DNA from: Gari tellinella
Taxonomy: Eukaryota; Mollusca; Bivalvia; Cardiida; Psammobiidae
Direction of reading: 5' to 3'
DNA length: 64,000 nt
Assembly: GCA_922989275.2 (NCBI GenBank)
Contig: OV277859.1
Coordinates: 35,135,501-35,199,500, forward strand
Shown: piece by piece, positions 29,743 to 41,742 of the stretch
How positions within the stretch are numbered: position 1 is the stretch's first letter
Layout: each line of letters begins with the position of its first letter
The notes under the pieces: generated by a model
Told to the model about the DNA's origin: nothing
Database searches by the model: none
What the model saw: only the letters and a program-made list of their open reading frames with translations
Position numbers and translations under genes: made by a program

Positions 29743-30150
29743 ATACAATAGAGGATACATTATTCTTTTCCGTTTAAACGCAATGCACTAAACTGGGGAA
29801 AATTACTTTTAGAAAGGTTAACTATGGTTTTAATCTGAGTAGCAAACAGGGGTGCCTGGTTTAAATTTTCATTTTCGTTTTGCTTGATATTGAAATTCCT
29901 ATAATGCGGCGTCTGATCAGAGTCTACACTCTTTGCCTATTTCCCTTTTGTAGGATGGATTAAATACAAGAATGAGGAGAATGCCTTATTCTTTCCAAAT
30001 AAACGCGTTAAAGCTATTATTTCCATCGATAACAATTCATATCTTGCAGTCAACAATGAGTGGTCGTTAAGTACTTTGTTGTTGATTAAAACAAAATTAA
30101 GGCTAAAAGATCATTCAAATGTCTTTATTACATGAGATAGAAACACATAG

Positions 30151-30403
30151 TATCCCTTTCCCACATAGAAGCGACTTTTAGCGTATTGAATTTATTCCTC
30201 CGCTGAACAAAATAGTTCCTATTTAAACAGTTTTAAACATGCGCCATAAGATATAATGTCTACATATTAGCAGATGGTAGCTTAAACCAGGCTGAAAGTA
30301 AAGCAGAAATCGCCTTAAGGCGCCTTCTGCATTACTTTCAACCTGCTTTAAGTGGTCCTTTATTTTCAATACTAGAAATAGGCAATTGGGTAAAGGGGTA
30401 TAG
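30151..30403. mobile_element. A-family element, reverse orientation
   Basis: TCCCTTTCCCACATAGAAGC to GCAATTGGGTAAAGGGG. Core AGCAGAAATCGCCTTAAGGC. TTAA flanks have decayed. Confidence 0.65.
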
Positions 30404-30611
30404 ATGCTTAAAGTTGAACCTATACATACCTACACATTTTTATGAACACTTTGTTGTATTTGCATATTAAAGGGACTCATTGCCAGTAGGTAGTTCTGTA
30501 ATAGCGGAAACACTTTTTGGGACAACTGTATGCATGTATCATAGCCAATAATGCAGACGCAGGTGAAACACACAACATTCTATAAGTGAAATTGGCAGAT
30601 GCAAAAAGACA

Positions 30612-30613
<2 letters not shown>

Positions 30614-30648
<35 letters not shown>

Positions 30649-30690
30649 CCATATTTATATAGCGCTCTTTTCACACAGGGGTAGTGCGTT
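30614..30690. repeat. (ATT)n with TATATAGCGCTC module
   Basis: About eleven ATT units, then ATACCATATTTATATAGCGC and AAAAGCGCTTCACATG. This ATT plus AGCGC...GCGCTT arrangement recurs in marine invertebrate repeats; no gene. Confidence 0.5.
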
Positions 30691-30944
30691 CAAAAGCGCT
30701 TCACATGAAGTTACACAAATGTACCTACAAACAAGAAAAGACAAAATAACTACAATATGGTCTAAAATAAACATATAAAAGACAGCCCCCAAAATGGCGA
30801 TCACATTTGCCGTCATCTCTTTTAGACTTTTTCTTCCACTTGAATTACAGAAGCAAACAATGTATATCCAGATCAAACAGCAAGTAACTGATCTGATCAG
30901 AATTTAGCCGGCACTCAGCAATCAGAAAACAATAACAAAATATT

Positions 30945-31153
30945 AACCCATTGTCACTAACAAACAGCGTACTTATGTTTGAATTTGAATTTCTAAATGT
31001 ACACTTGTCGTATGCTAGCATTAGTCATCTGAACAGGGCATACACTGTTTGCCATTTTGCAATATTGTTAACACAACCCTAAAAAGTAAAGAATGGACTA
31101 GACCTAATTGGAAATTAACATGTCAGTTAACAATTTTATGGTTGAATGAGTTA
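30945..31153. mobile_element. B-family element, diverged
   Basis: ATTAACCCATTGTCACTAAC to TTGAATGAGTTAA. Parts of the core (CACTTGTCGTATGC, ACACTGTTTGCC) are recognisable but the palindrome is broken. Confidence 0.5.
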
Positions 31154-31173
31154 ATGAAACAAAGTGTCATAAC

Positions 31174-31395
31174 TTAACCCTTATCCTGCTGATTTGTCGT
31201 CTGCTTCAAATATAATGTCTGCGAAATATAATAACTAATTTTGATCTTTTTAAATCTAAAGAAAAAGTACTTTTCGAGTGACAAACAGCTTAGATCCAGA
31301 TCAGACGCTATGTAACGCGGCATCTTATCTGATCTGAATCCAGATTGTTTGCAAATATAAGCCAAGTCCCGCTTAGCACGATAATTAAGGGTTAA
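31174..31395. mobile_element. H-family element, complete
   Basis: TTAACCCTTATCCTGCTGAT to GCACGATAATTAAGGGTTAA. Core CAAACAGCTTAGATCCAGAT/ATCTGAATCCAGATTGTTTG. Confidence 0.72.
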
Positions 31396-32529
31396 GGAGC
31401 AGTGACTCGCGCCTTTAGTTTTGCCGGGGCCTTTTTACTATCCCGGAGCAGAAACTTGAACTTTGACACGAGTTACCCAGATCAATCCGTGTCAAATAGT
31501 TTGGATCATGATCCGACATAGATAGTCTAAATGAATGCGACATTGTTTCCTATAGAATTGCATTCAGTTTCAAAGTTTTTCACACAAAACACTCAAATCA
31601 AAATTGTTTTCAGAGTAATTTCCGACACATAATTGTTGGGGTCTGATCTTGATCCAAACTGTTTGCATTAGAATAGAAAATATCATTTTTCTGTGTTTTT
31701 CATACAAATATATCTTATTCGAAACATATTTACGCATTTCCATCATATTAATCTTATATGTGTAAATCACTCCTTAAAAAGAAATTCGAAAAATGTATGT
31801 TTTAATTTAATTTTAATTTTGTTTTTTACCATTTTAGCTATCAATTAGTTTTGATCCGATTGGTTAACAGTTTGCAAATTGACGTTTAGACAAATTACTT
31901 AGTCTGAACATAATTCATACTATCGTTTTGTTAGTGTGGATGTACGAGTAATATACTAGTGAAAGATTCGATCGATAATGCTGGTCAGGGTATAATTGAT
32001 GTAGAATGCGAATGTTTAGTAACAATTTAATCAGCAGATAAACACAAATGGCTTTTCAGAGGTCCCGCTGAGAATAAGAACGAGTCCGGAACCAGTGTTC
32101 CGGAGGCAGCCGAATGATAACGAAGCATTCGTGATTTCTTATCAAGGCTAAGATGATCAAGCGATTCCCGATAGTCTGCCTAACAAATCGATACTTGATC
32201 TCGTGGACCAAGGGAGATAATGGTTTACGTCTGATATACTAAAGTGAGCAAGAACGACAATCCTGTAAATATGGCCTGCATTCTTGGACATGACTGTCAA
32301 ACAGCTATAAATTGTTACCTGTCTTTAATAAAAACCAATTAGCCGTCGTATTTTTGTGGTCGTAAAAGAGAGTTTTTTTCTGTATTGTGCATGTCTTTAT
32401 AGCTCTCAAAAGTCTATTAAATATCATGTATTTATAGATTCTTGTTTTGTTAATTCTTTTTTTCATTCATTAAATACGTTTCACATTTGGTAAAAGTTGG
32501 GAGAAGTTGTTCTTCAATCGTGCTTTTAT
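31396..32529. other. Interior of 5.8-kb element, no gene seen
   Basis: AT-rich. Weak H-like words (GATCCAAACTGTTTGC at about 31653) and a C right-end remnant GTGGTCGTAAAAGAGAG at about 32355. Confidence 0.4.
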
Positions 32530-32861
32530 GGGGTGGGTACGAAATGACCAAACATATGGATTCGAAGTTACTACTGGATTTGATAACTGTTCAAATAATT
32601 ATAGAACCAGCAGAATAAGAATTGTTTTTCATTTCTGAGCAAACATATTACCCGATCTAACATATATCTTATTAAACTTTGCGTAAAAATAATGAAATAT
32701 ATGTAATAAAAAAAAAATTTTCGAGGGTACGAAATGACCAAAAATATTGGGTACGAAATGACTAGTGAATTTGAAAGGGTACGAAATGACCAAAAATATG
32801 GGTACGAAATGACCAAACAAATAGGGTACGAAAAGGCGTGGGTACGAAATGACCATAACTC
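32530..32861 (-). repeat. Right terminal inverted repeat of the 5.8-kb element
   Basis: GGGTACGAAATGACC repeats at about 32535, 32726, 32749, 32778, 32799 and 32840, plus the complement of the left AT-rich block (ATTACCCGATCTAACATATA). Confidence 0.75.
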
Positions 32862-33343
32862 GGAGCATCAACCCAGGGCACTTGACCACAGAATTATACA
32901 CTCACGGAATTGCAATTTCACCTCGTGCTATATCGCAAATCTCGTGCGGCGCAAACGAGACTTCGCGCGACCTGATAAGTTAGTGTCTATGGGTAGTCAA
33001 TATGATGAATGTCTGTTTTGAAGCATTGTTTACGGGTTTATATTCCCGTGAATTGATAGGAATGTCCACCAAGTCGTTTAAATCCACTAAAATGTCAATA
33101 AATATATACACTCGAGTCGGTAAATTTCCACCCCAGAAATGGCAGATAAGGAGGCAAAAAGTGAAGATGTTGGCACGTGACACATAATCACGCAAAAGAG
33201 CTCAGATGCTCGCCAGTATTCAACTTCGCTGAGTTGCGATTCCGTCTTGTATAATTCTGTGCTTTGACTTACTGTAGCTGCTGAGGATTGCTCATGGGCA
33301 GGACAGTGCCAGGTACAGGTATTAGATATGTGGAAGTGGATCA

Positions 33344-33420
33344 TGTTGCACAGTAGTTCATTGGTTAGAGTGCCAGTATGGTACGTCAGAGACCCTGGGT
33401 TTGAGTCCCAGTCATTCTAA
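33344..33420 (+). repeat. tRNA-derived SINE head
   Basis: AGTAGTTCATTGGTTAGAGT (box A) and GGGTTTGAGTCCCAGTC (box B) at tRNA spacing; no intact acceptor stem. Confidence 0.5.
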
Positions 33421-34889
33421 GATTTGTCATCAGTCCAGTTACAGTTGTCGCCCAACATTAATCGGACCATGCCCTTGCTCTGTTTCCTTTGAGATTTTGG
33501 GTGAGTATCAGGGTTAACAAGAATATCGTTCCCAACAATGGATGCTCCCCATAAGGAAAAAACCCAAGGTATTAGCATGCTTAGTAGGTGAACACAGTAT
33601 CAAGTTTCATCAACTTATGATGTAACGTTCAGGAGATAAGCTTCAGACAAAAAATAAAAATTCTATGAAAAAAGGTTGACAATTCAATATTTGGAGATGA
33701 CAGAGTTATAATTCATGTGTACTGCACTTCTTTTTGTCATACTCTAACACAATCATGTTTCATCAAGTTACAGGGCTTCAGAAAATTTGATTTTTTATAA
33801 GAAAAAGGGAGATAATTCAATATTGGGAAATGAGTTATGGTTCTTGAGTACAGCACTCCCTGTTTCATCATCTATCACTGTATCAAGTTTCATCAACTTA
33901 CATTGCAATGCTCAAGAGATATGCTCCGGACAAAATTTGATTTTTTTTAAACAGAAAAAGGAAGATAATTCAATATTGGGAGATGACAGAGTCATGGTTC
34001 TTGTGTACTGCACTTCCTTATGTCATCATGTATCACTGTATCAAGTTTCATTAACTTACAGTGCAACAGTCAAGAGATATGCTCCGGACAATTTTTAAAA
34101 AAACAAGAGCGTGTCCCAGTTACACGAATGCCCCCGATGATACAGGGAGGGGAATCCAGACTATCAAACGTAAAAGTTAGAGAGCTGAAACTGTAGTGGA
34201 GTGCCATTTTGAGGACTTCAAGGGCCATTACTCCAAAGGGCCTAGCATAAATTGGTGCAGCTGGTTATCCAAATTGGTCTCCATTTTATGTCAACAAACA
34301 TTTTCAGAAAGTTTGGTGATGATCAGATGAAAAGCAATGTGTTTGTGAAACACAAATGCCCCCAGCCAGCATCATGTTCTGTAATGTAATGCTTATTTGC
34401 AAAAGTAGGTCAAAAGTCATGGTCGTAGGGTAAATGAAACATTGGCATGGTTGGAGAAGTCTTAACACAAGAAACATATAAAGTATGGAAGCTCTAGGCC
34501 TACTGGTTCAAATGTTATAGGCGTATAAAGATTTATACAAATAAATGTCAAAGGACAAGGTCACAAGGGCAAAAACGTAGGTATGGTTGGAAAGGTCTTG
34601 ACACAAGAAATATATAAACAAAATATGAAAGCCGTAGGCCTACTGGTGCAAATGTTATAGCCATTTAAAGATTTTTACAAAAGAAGGTCAAATGTCAAGG
34701 TCACAAGGTCAAACAGTTTTGTATGGTTAGAAAGGGAAAACACATGTCAAGTATAAAAGGCCAAGGTGCAAAAATGCAAAAGTTATATCCAAGGTTAAGG
34801 TTTTGGGTTAAAGTTTGATTAAATAGGTCAAAGATCAAGGTCAAGGTCACATGGTCAAAGATTTTGGTATGGTTGGAAAGGTCTTGACA

Positions 34890-37340
34890 CAAGAAATATA
34901 CATACAAAATATTAAAGCCGTAGGCCTACTGGTGCAAATGTTATAGCCATTTAAAGATTTTTACAAAAGAAGGTCAAATGTCAAGGTCATAAGGTCAAAC
35001 AGTTTTGTATGGTTAGAAAGGGAAAACACATGCCAAGTATAAAAGGCCGAGGTTCAAAAATGCAAAAGTTATAGCCAATGTTAAGGTTTTTGGTTAAAGC
35101 TTGATTAAATAGGTCAAAGGTGAAGGTCAGTGTCACATGGTCAAAGATATTGGTATGGTAGGAAAGGTCTTGACACAAAACATATACATACAAAATATTA
35201 AAGCCCTATGCTAACTGGTGCAAATGTTATAGCAATTTAAAGATTTTTACAAAAGAAGGTCAAATGTCAAGGTCAAGGTCAAAAAGTTTTGTATGGTTGG
35301 AAAGGTCTTGCCATGAGGAATACACATGCCAAGTATAAAATGCCCAGGTGCAAAAATGCAAAAGTTATAGCCAAGGTTAAGGTTTTTGGTTAAAGTTTGA
35401 TTAAATAGGTCAAAGGTAAAGGTGAAGGTCGCAAGGTCAAAGATGTTGGTATGGTTGGAAAGGTCTTGACACAAGAAATATACATACAAAATATGAAAGC
35501 CCTGGGCCAACTGGTGCAAATGTTAAAGCCATTTAAAGATTTTTACAAAAGTAGGTCTAATGTCAAGGTCAAGGTCACAAGGTCAAAAAGTGTTATATGG
35601 TTGGCAAGGTATTGCCATGAGGAATACACATGACAAGTATAAAAGGCTGAGGTTCAAAAATGCAAAAGTTATAGCCAATGTTAAGGTTTTTGGTTAAAGC
35701 TTGATTAAATAGGTCAAAGGTGAAGGTCAAGGTCACATGGTCAAAGATATTGGTATGGTAGGAAAGGTCTTGACACAAGAAATATACATACAAAATATTA
35801 AAGCCGTAGGCCTACTGGTGCAAATGTTATAGCCATTTAAAGATTTTTACAAAAGAAGGTCAAATGTCAAGGTCATAAGGTCAAACAGTTTTGTATGGTT
35901 AGAAAGGGAAAACACATGCCAAGTATAAAAGGCCGAGGTTCAAAAATGCAAAAGTTATAGCCAATGTTAAGGTTTTTGGTTAAAGCTTGATTAAATAGGT
36001 CAAAGGTGAAGGTCAGTGTCACATGGTCAAAGATATTGGTATGGTAGGAAAGGTCTTGACACAAAACATATACATACAAAATATTAAAGCCCTATGCTAA
36101 CTGGTGCAAATGTTATAGCAATTTAAAGATTTTTACAAAAGAAGGTCAAATGTCAAGGTCAAGGTCAAAAAGTTTTGTATGGTTGGAAAGGTCTTGCCAT
36201 GAGGAATACACATGCCAAGTATAAAATGCCCAGGTGCAAAAATGCAAAAGTTATAGCCAAGGTTAAGGTTTTTGGTTAAAGTTTGATTAAATAGGTCAAA
36301 GGTAAAGGTGAAGGTCGCAAGGTCAAAGATGTTGGTATGGTTGGAAAGGTCTTGACACAAGAAATATACATACAAAATATGAAAGCCCTGGGCCAACTGG
36401 TGCAAATGTTAAAGCCATTTAAAGATTTTTACAAAAGTAGGTCTAATGTCAAGGTCAAGGTCACAAGGTCAAAAAGTGTTATATGGTTGGCAAGGTATTG
36501 CCATGAGGAATACACATGACAAGTATAAAAGGCTGAGGTTCAAAAATGCAAAAGTTATAGCCAATGTTAAGGTTTTTGGTTAAAGCTTGATTAAATAGGT
36601 CAAAGGTGAAGGTCAAGGTCACATGGTCAAAGATATTGGTATGGTAGGAAAGGTCTTGACACAAGAAATATACATACAAAATATTAAAGCCCTATGCTAA
36701 CTGGTGCAAATGTTAAAGCCATTTAAAGATTTTTACAAAAGAAGGTCAAATGTCAAGGTCAAGGTCAAAAAGTTTTGTATGGTTGGAAAGGTCTTGCCAC
36801 GAGGAATACACATGCCAAGTATAAAATGCCCAGGTGCAAAAATGCAAAAGTTATAGCCAAGGTTAAGGTTTTTGGTTAAAGTTTGATTAAATAGGTCAAA
36901 GGTAAAGGTGAAGGTCGCAAGGTCAAAGATGTTGGTATGGTTGGAAAGGTCTTGACACAAGAAATATACATACAAAATATGAAAGCCCTGGGCCAACTGG
37001 TGCAAATGTTAAAGCCATTTAAAGATTTTTACAAAAGTAGGTCTAATGTCAAGGTCAAGGTCACAAGGTCAAAAAGTTTTATATGTTTGGCAAGGTATTG
37101 CCATGAGGAATACACATGACAAGTATAAAAGGCTGAGGTTCAAAAATGCAAAAGTTATAGCCAAGGTTAAGGTTTTTGGTTAAAATTTGATTAAATAGGT
37201 CAACGGTGAAGGTCAAGGTCACATGGTCAAAGATATTGGTATGGTTGGAAAGGTCATGACACAAGAAATATACATACAAAATATGAAAGCCCTGGGCCAA
37301 CTGGTGCAAATGTTATAGCCATTTAAGATTTTTACAAAAG
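34890..37340 (+). repeat. Higher-order tandem repeat (886-bp and 600-bp periods)
   Basis: The block starting TAAAGCCGTAGGCCTACTGG at about 34912 recurs exactly 886 bases later (35798). The block at 36085 recurs 600 bases later (36685). Three-unit and two-unit copies are nearly identical, whereas neighbouring single units differ visibly. Confidence 0.75.
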
Positions 37341-37501
37341 TAGGTCAAATGTCAAGGTCAAGGTCACAAGGTCAAAAAGTTTTGTATGGTTGGAAAGGTC
37401 TTGATACAGGGAAGACACATGCCAAGTATAAAAGGCCTACGTACAAAAATGCAAGAGTTATAGCCAAGTTTAAGGTTTTTGGCACAGACAGACGGACGGA
37501 C

Positions 37502-37668
37502 GTGCCACCGAAGTGGGTTAGAGGGCCTTTTCTTTTGTTATTTTCTTTTGTTTGAATAACGGGCCACGGCCCCTTATTCTATTGTTACGGAATGAACTCT
37601 ATTTTCTTCTTTTGTTATGTTTACCGTTATCTGGCCAGAAAAGGCCCTCTAACCCATTTCGGTTGTGC
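37502..37668. mobile_element. J element, second copy
   Basis: CACCGAAGTGGGTTAGAGGG to CCCTCTAACCCATTTCGG. Differs from the copy at 6451 by only a few bases. Inserted in the GGACGGAC tail of the array element. Confidence 0.75.
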
Positions 37669-38586
37669 GGACGGACAGACGGACGGACAGACAAACCAAC
37701 AGACATGACAAAAACTATATGCCCCCGAATCGTAGATTCTGGGGGCATAAAAATTTAGTAAAAGGAAGATAATTCAATATTGGGAGATGACAGAGTTACT
37801 GTTATTGTGAACTGCACTTCCTTATGTCATCCTCTATCACTGTAACAAGCTTCATCCACTTAAGGTGTAACTGTCCAGAGATATACTGCGGACAAAATTG
37901 ATTTATTTTATGAGAAAAGGGAGATAATTCAAAATTGGGAAATGAGAGAGTTATGGTTCTTGTGTACTGCACTTCTTGATGTCATCCTCAATCACTGTAA
38001 TAAGTTTAATCAACTTAAGGTATAACAGTCCAGAGATATGCTCCGGACAAAAGATTCAGACAAAATTGATTTTATTATGAGAAAAGGGGAGATAATTCAG
38101 TATTGGGAGATGACAGAGTTACGGTTCTTGTGTACTGCACCTCCTTCTGTCATTTTCTATCACTGTATCAAGTTTTAACAACCTAGGATGAACCGTTCAA
38201 GAGATATGCTCCGGACAAAAAAGCGTGACGGACGGACGGACATACGTATGTTTTTCACCCCACAAATAAGTACGGACGGACACAGTCCACATGTACATAG
38301 GTTGCATGTGAGGTGCCCACAGCTTAGGAGTACCTTCTGTACAAATAGCTCACAATTTATGGTCTTTTTTTATCCATATAGACAAAATACTTGTGCAAAC
38401 ATGTAGTGTTTTCCCCACAAGTCTGTTTCATACACATGATGCAACTCACAACACCCTTCCCATGAGTGTGGACAGACAGACAGACGGATGTACAGACAGA
38501 TGGACGGACGGACGGACGGATAAAGCGGCGACTATATGCTCCCCCACTAAAGGGGAGCATAAAAACAAGCAAGGTCTAGAATCATG

Positions 38587-38660
38587 TGGCTGGGTAGCTC
38601 AGTGGTTACAGTGCTGGCATGGTATGCCAGAGACCAAGGGTTTGAGGCCCTGACTAGGAC
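38587..38660 (+). repeat. tRNA-derived SINE head
   Basis: GGCTGGGTAGCTCAGTGGTT (box A) and AAGGGTTTGAGGCCCTGAC (box B). Confidence 0.5.
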
Positions 38661-38698
38661 TACAATTTCTCACCAATCCTGTTACAGTACTTTACAAA

Positions 38699-38728
38699 CA
38701 CTCTAACCACTGAGCTATCAAGTCACAC
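38699..38728 (-). repeat. Inverted tRNA box A fragment
   Basis: Minus strand reads GATAGCTCAGTGGTTAGAGT, forming an inverted pair with the SINE head about 80 bases upstream. Confidence 0.4.
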
Positions 38729-38822
38729 AATGAAGCCTATTAACCTTTGAATCACAACTTCTGACTCAGCTATATAGCTTGAAGCATGTTTGAAAATCAA
38801 TATTCCACATCCTATGCTCAAA

Positions 38823-39051
38823 TTAACCCTTAAAATGCTAAAGTATGATCATTTAAGTTCTGCAGACTTGCAGTTTGCAAATGACTCAATCATCTCATTC
38901 CAGAACTATAAGGGCCAACTTTATGTGTCTTTTGTGAAAAGGAGAAACATGAGTGATAGTCAAACTGTTTGGATCCTGATCACATACCTAGTTATTTGGC
39001 ATTGTATCTGAACCTAGAATGTTTACAAATGCAAATCAAGATAAGGGTTAA
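38823..39051. mobile_element. H-family element, diverged
   Basis: TTAACCCTTAAAATGCTAAA to CAAATCAAGATAAGGGTTAA. Core words CAAACTGTTTGGATCC remain. Confidence 0.5.
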
Positions 39052-39157
39052 AAGGACTAAAGAAAAACTTCAGCAACTTTGTTTATTTCATTCTTTATAG
39101 TCAAAAGCATTTGCACACATTTCAATGTAGCTGATAATGTAAACAACATCGATATAT

Positions 39158-39461
39158 CAACCCTTATCCTGTCATACAGGCACCTTGAGTGCTATATTTC
39201 AGACAGCACGTATCAAGATCAAATGCTGAATAGCCTGACATCTGATCAAGATCTAAATTTGCTTGAAACTTTATTCAGGCTTCTACTTAAACATTCATAC
39301 TAGAAAACTTTGCAATTTTAACCCAGTAACGTTTAGTAATGCGTATACACATATTTTAGCAAGGAATGCACAGTGTCTTGTCCCATACAAACAGTGTAGA
39401 CATACTTAAAAGGGCTCTTACAGGAGCCCCTGATCAGGTTCTGTATGGTTTGGCATTTTAA
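39158..39461. mobile_element. H- and B-type fragments
   Basis: TCAACCCTTATCCTGTCATA (H-like, 39158) followed by TTTTAACCCAGTAACGTTTA with core AAGGGCTCTTACAGGAGCCC (B-like, 39317-39461). Both are truncated. Confidence 0.4.
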
Positions 39462-40218
39462 ACTAGAACGGCTATCACTAAAGGTGATAAATACCCCCAC
39501 TATGCAGCACTCTGTCACACTCTGCAGACGTTTTCAATGAGGTTTGACAATGGCAGGGTGCTGCCACCATCATAAAAACTTGGAAAATTTATGGCAAGTA
39601 TCAAGTAAATCAGGTTGAAAGTGAAGGAGTTCGCCGTACAAGATTTTGCCTGCTAATTTCAAGACCAATATCAAGGCCAAAGGTCAAGGTCACAGAGATT
39701 TGAAATGTGTGTCTTGCACATCTACCACTCCTGAGTAACATTTATGCAAAGTATCTAGTGAATCAGGTTGAAAGTGAAGGAGGAGTTGAAAGTACAAGAT
39801 TTTGCCTGCCAATTTCTAGACCAATTTAAATGACAAAGGTCAAGGTCACAGAGACCTGAAAATTGTGTCTTGCATATCTTCTACACCTGAGTAACATCTA
39901 TGCAAAGTATCAAATGAATCGGGTTGAAACTGAAGGAGGAGTTGAAAGTACAAGATTTTGCCTGCCAATTTCAAGACCAAATTTAAGGCCAAAGGTCAAG
40001 GTCACAGAAACCTGAAATTTGTGTCTCGCACATCTAGTACACCTAAGTAACATTTATGCCAAGTATCAAATGAATCGGGTTGAAACTGAAGGAGTTGAAA
40101 GTACAAGATTTTGCAGACAGACCGACGACCGCCGGACCGACCAACGGCCAACCAACCGACCGACCGACAGGCTGATTCCAGTATACCCCCCTCAAACTCT
40201 GTTTGTGGGGGTATAAAT
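39461..40218 (+). mobile_element. Array element with (CCGA)n tail
   Basis: AACTAGAACGGCTATCACTA ... four units of about 130 bp (GGTTGAAAGTGAAGGAG, CAAGGTCACAGAGA) ... ACCGACCGACCGACAGGC and the end hairpin TACCCCCCTCAAA ... TTTGTGGGGGTATAAAT. Confidence 0.6.
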
Positions 40219-40386
40219 ATATTGCAAAAAACAACCCTAAATAGCTAAAAATGGACATTGTAAAATGGAATTGACCATTAGATGTCTCTTGGTCAAATGA
40301 GTTAAAGCAGCAACTTTATATGACAGGAGAAGGGTTAAGAATACATGTATTTTACAAAGAGTAATAAGAATTTGGTGTCGTTATAG

Positions 40387-40619
40387 TTAAAACACCTTGA
40401 ACATGTTTAAAATATACTCATGACATTTGCAAACAGTGTGCACCCAGATCAGAGGGCTCCTGTAGGAGCCTTCTAATCCGGGTCTACACTGTTTGCTAAT
40501 TTAGACCAGCATTTTTTAAACTACCCAGAATTCCAAGTAGACTGGTTCATGCATTGGTTACTAAAATGATCCACAAGGGAACCTGATAACCCACAATAGT
40601 TACTTAGTGTTGAGGTTAA
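40387..40619. mobile_element. B2-family element, complete
   Basis: TTAAAACACCTTGAACATG to TTAGTGTTGAGGTTAA. Core CAAACAGTGTGCACCCAGAT/ATCCGGGTCTACACTGTTTG. Confidence 0.7.
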
Positions 40620-41187
40620 CAAGTAACAAATAAATGTAAACACAAAAGCATGCAAGCATGCGCATGTCTTTGGAAACCAGTACAGGCCAAATGACCACTG
40701 AAATGAAGCAAAAAGTTACAGACTGGAAAAAAAGTTTGTGACAACGTAATTGTTCCCAGTGACATTGACCTTTGACCCATAGGAAAGGGAGTTGAACATG
40801 TCACATCATATTTGTCTGATGAATATTTGTGCCAAGTTATTTTGAAATCAATTCACTGATAAACAGGCCATACAGGAAATGTGACAGACAGAATGACAGA
40901 CAGACAAACAATTTGATTTCTATATGTCCACCTTTTAGGGCATAAAAAGACATTCACTTCTTTGGAGCTTAGCTGTCTAACACATATTTGACAGTACACA
41001 CAATCTTGTATCATTAAGCAACCCACTCCATAAGTTAGGCCTTTGAGTTACCTTAAATACAGCTGGTTGCTAAATGCACAGTAAAAATAATACAAAAAGG
41101 AGCTTAAAAATCTGCAATGCTTTTATCCTGCATTAAGTAGTCACCTGTATTTTCAAATTCCAATATTTACTTCATCTTGTGGCCAAC
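40620..41187. other. Repeat remnants, no gene
   Basis: GTGACATTGACCTTTGACCC and GACAGACAGAATGACAGACA at 40758-40910 resemble the tail of a G/array-type element. A decayed C-type hairpin is near 41050-41150. Confidence 0.35.
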
Positions 41188-41411
41188 TAACCCATTCAAC
41201 TAGAATGGCATAATTGACAAGTAACACAAATGTGAAGCGTATACACATGTCCTATGCAAAGAGTGGATCCATTAGGATCCCTCTGATCAGGGTCTTCACT
41301 GTTTGCAATTTTGAAGTATAGGTAAAAAACAACCATAAATAGTCATAAATGGACTAAACTTGAATAGAAAATAGAATTGACCGTTTGAAATTATAGGGAG
41401 AAATGAGTTAA
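41188..41411. mobile_element. B-family element, reduced core
   Basis: CTAACCCATTCAACTAGAAT to AGGGAGAAATGAGTTAA. Core TCCATTAGGATCCCTCTGAT is shortened. Confidence 0.55.
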
Positions 41412-41444
41412 TACCAAACTGATTGTAGAGTTCTTAAGTTTTAG

Positions 41445-41606
41445 TTGAGTGAGTGAGTGAGTGAGTGAGTGAGTGAGTGAGTGAGTGAGTGAGTGAGTGA
41501 GTGAGTGAGTGAGTGAGTGAGTGAGTGAGTGAGTGAGTGAGTGAGTGAGTGAGTGAGTGAGTGGGTGGGTGGGTGAGTGAGTGAGTGAGTGAGTGAGTGA
41601 GTGAGT
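41445..41606 (+). repeat. (GAGT)n microsatellite
   Basis: About 40 tandem GAGT units with a short GGGT interruption near 41562. Its minus-strand Thr-His-Ser-Leu reading frames are artefacts. Confidence 0.95.
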
Positions 41607-41742
41607 CTGTTGAAAATTGTGAAAAAATTGTATAAAACTGTTTTGGTATTTTAACAATCAAAATAGTTGTAACTCACTGACCTTTACTTTAATCTTAACC
41701 CATAGCATCCTACATGCATCTTTACTATCTGTTGTAAATAGT

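Larger units (their letters stand above)
27024..32861. mobile_element. 5.8-kb element with 330-bp array-type inverted termini and 8-bp TSD
   Basis: Left end (27024-27355) and right end (32530-32861) are inverted copies built of 4-6 tandem GGTCATTTCGTACCC motifs plus about 200 bp of shared AT-rich sequence. The direct repeat GGAGCATC lies at 27016-27023 and 32862-32869, the same distance (seven bases) outside the first motif on each side. The interior holds a PAN-like exon fragment, nested MITEs and a tRNA-like sequence but no transposase, so it is non-autonomous. An 8-bp duplication is compatible with hAT, P, Merlin or KDZ-type transposons. Confidence 0.65.
34102..37753 (+). mobile_element. 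Nested tandem-array element (AAGGTCAAGGTCAC type)
   Basis: AACAAGAGCGTGTCCCAGTT and AATGCCCCCGATGAT start, GATTCTGGGGGCATAAAAA end (terminal inverted motif ATGCCCCC/GGGGGCAT). Inside are about ten units of roughly 295 bp. Reading frames of 60-90 residues on both strands here repeat with the array and are not genes. Confidence 0.65.
33536..38565 (+). mobile_element. Composite tandem-array element, split by a nested array element
   Basis: Opens near ATGGATGCTCCCCATAAGG and closes CCACTAAAGGGGAGCATAAA, a terminal hairpin. The body is about 140-bp units (GGAGATAATTCAATATTGG, ATGGTTCTTGTGTACTGCAC, ATATGCTCCGGACAAAA) found at 33620-34100 and again at 37754-38230, on either side of the nested element. 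Tail GACGGACGGACGGACGG. Confidence 0.55.

Noticed and set aside
34701..37309. Series of 60-90 residue frames beginning MYVYFLCQDLS or MHQLAQGF
   Set aside because: They recur with the period of the tandem array, change with unit divergence and contain no domain; by-products of the repeat.
41391..41661. Minus-strand reading frames of Thr-His-Ser-Leu repeats
   Set aside because: They are translations of the (GAGT)n microsatellite.
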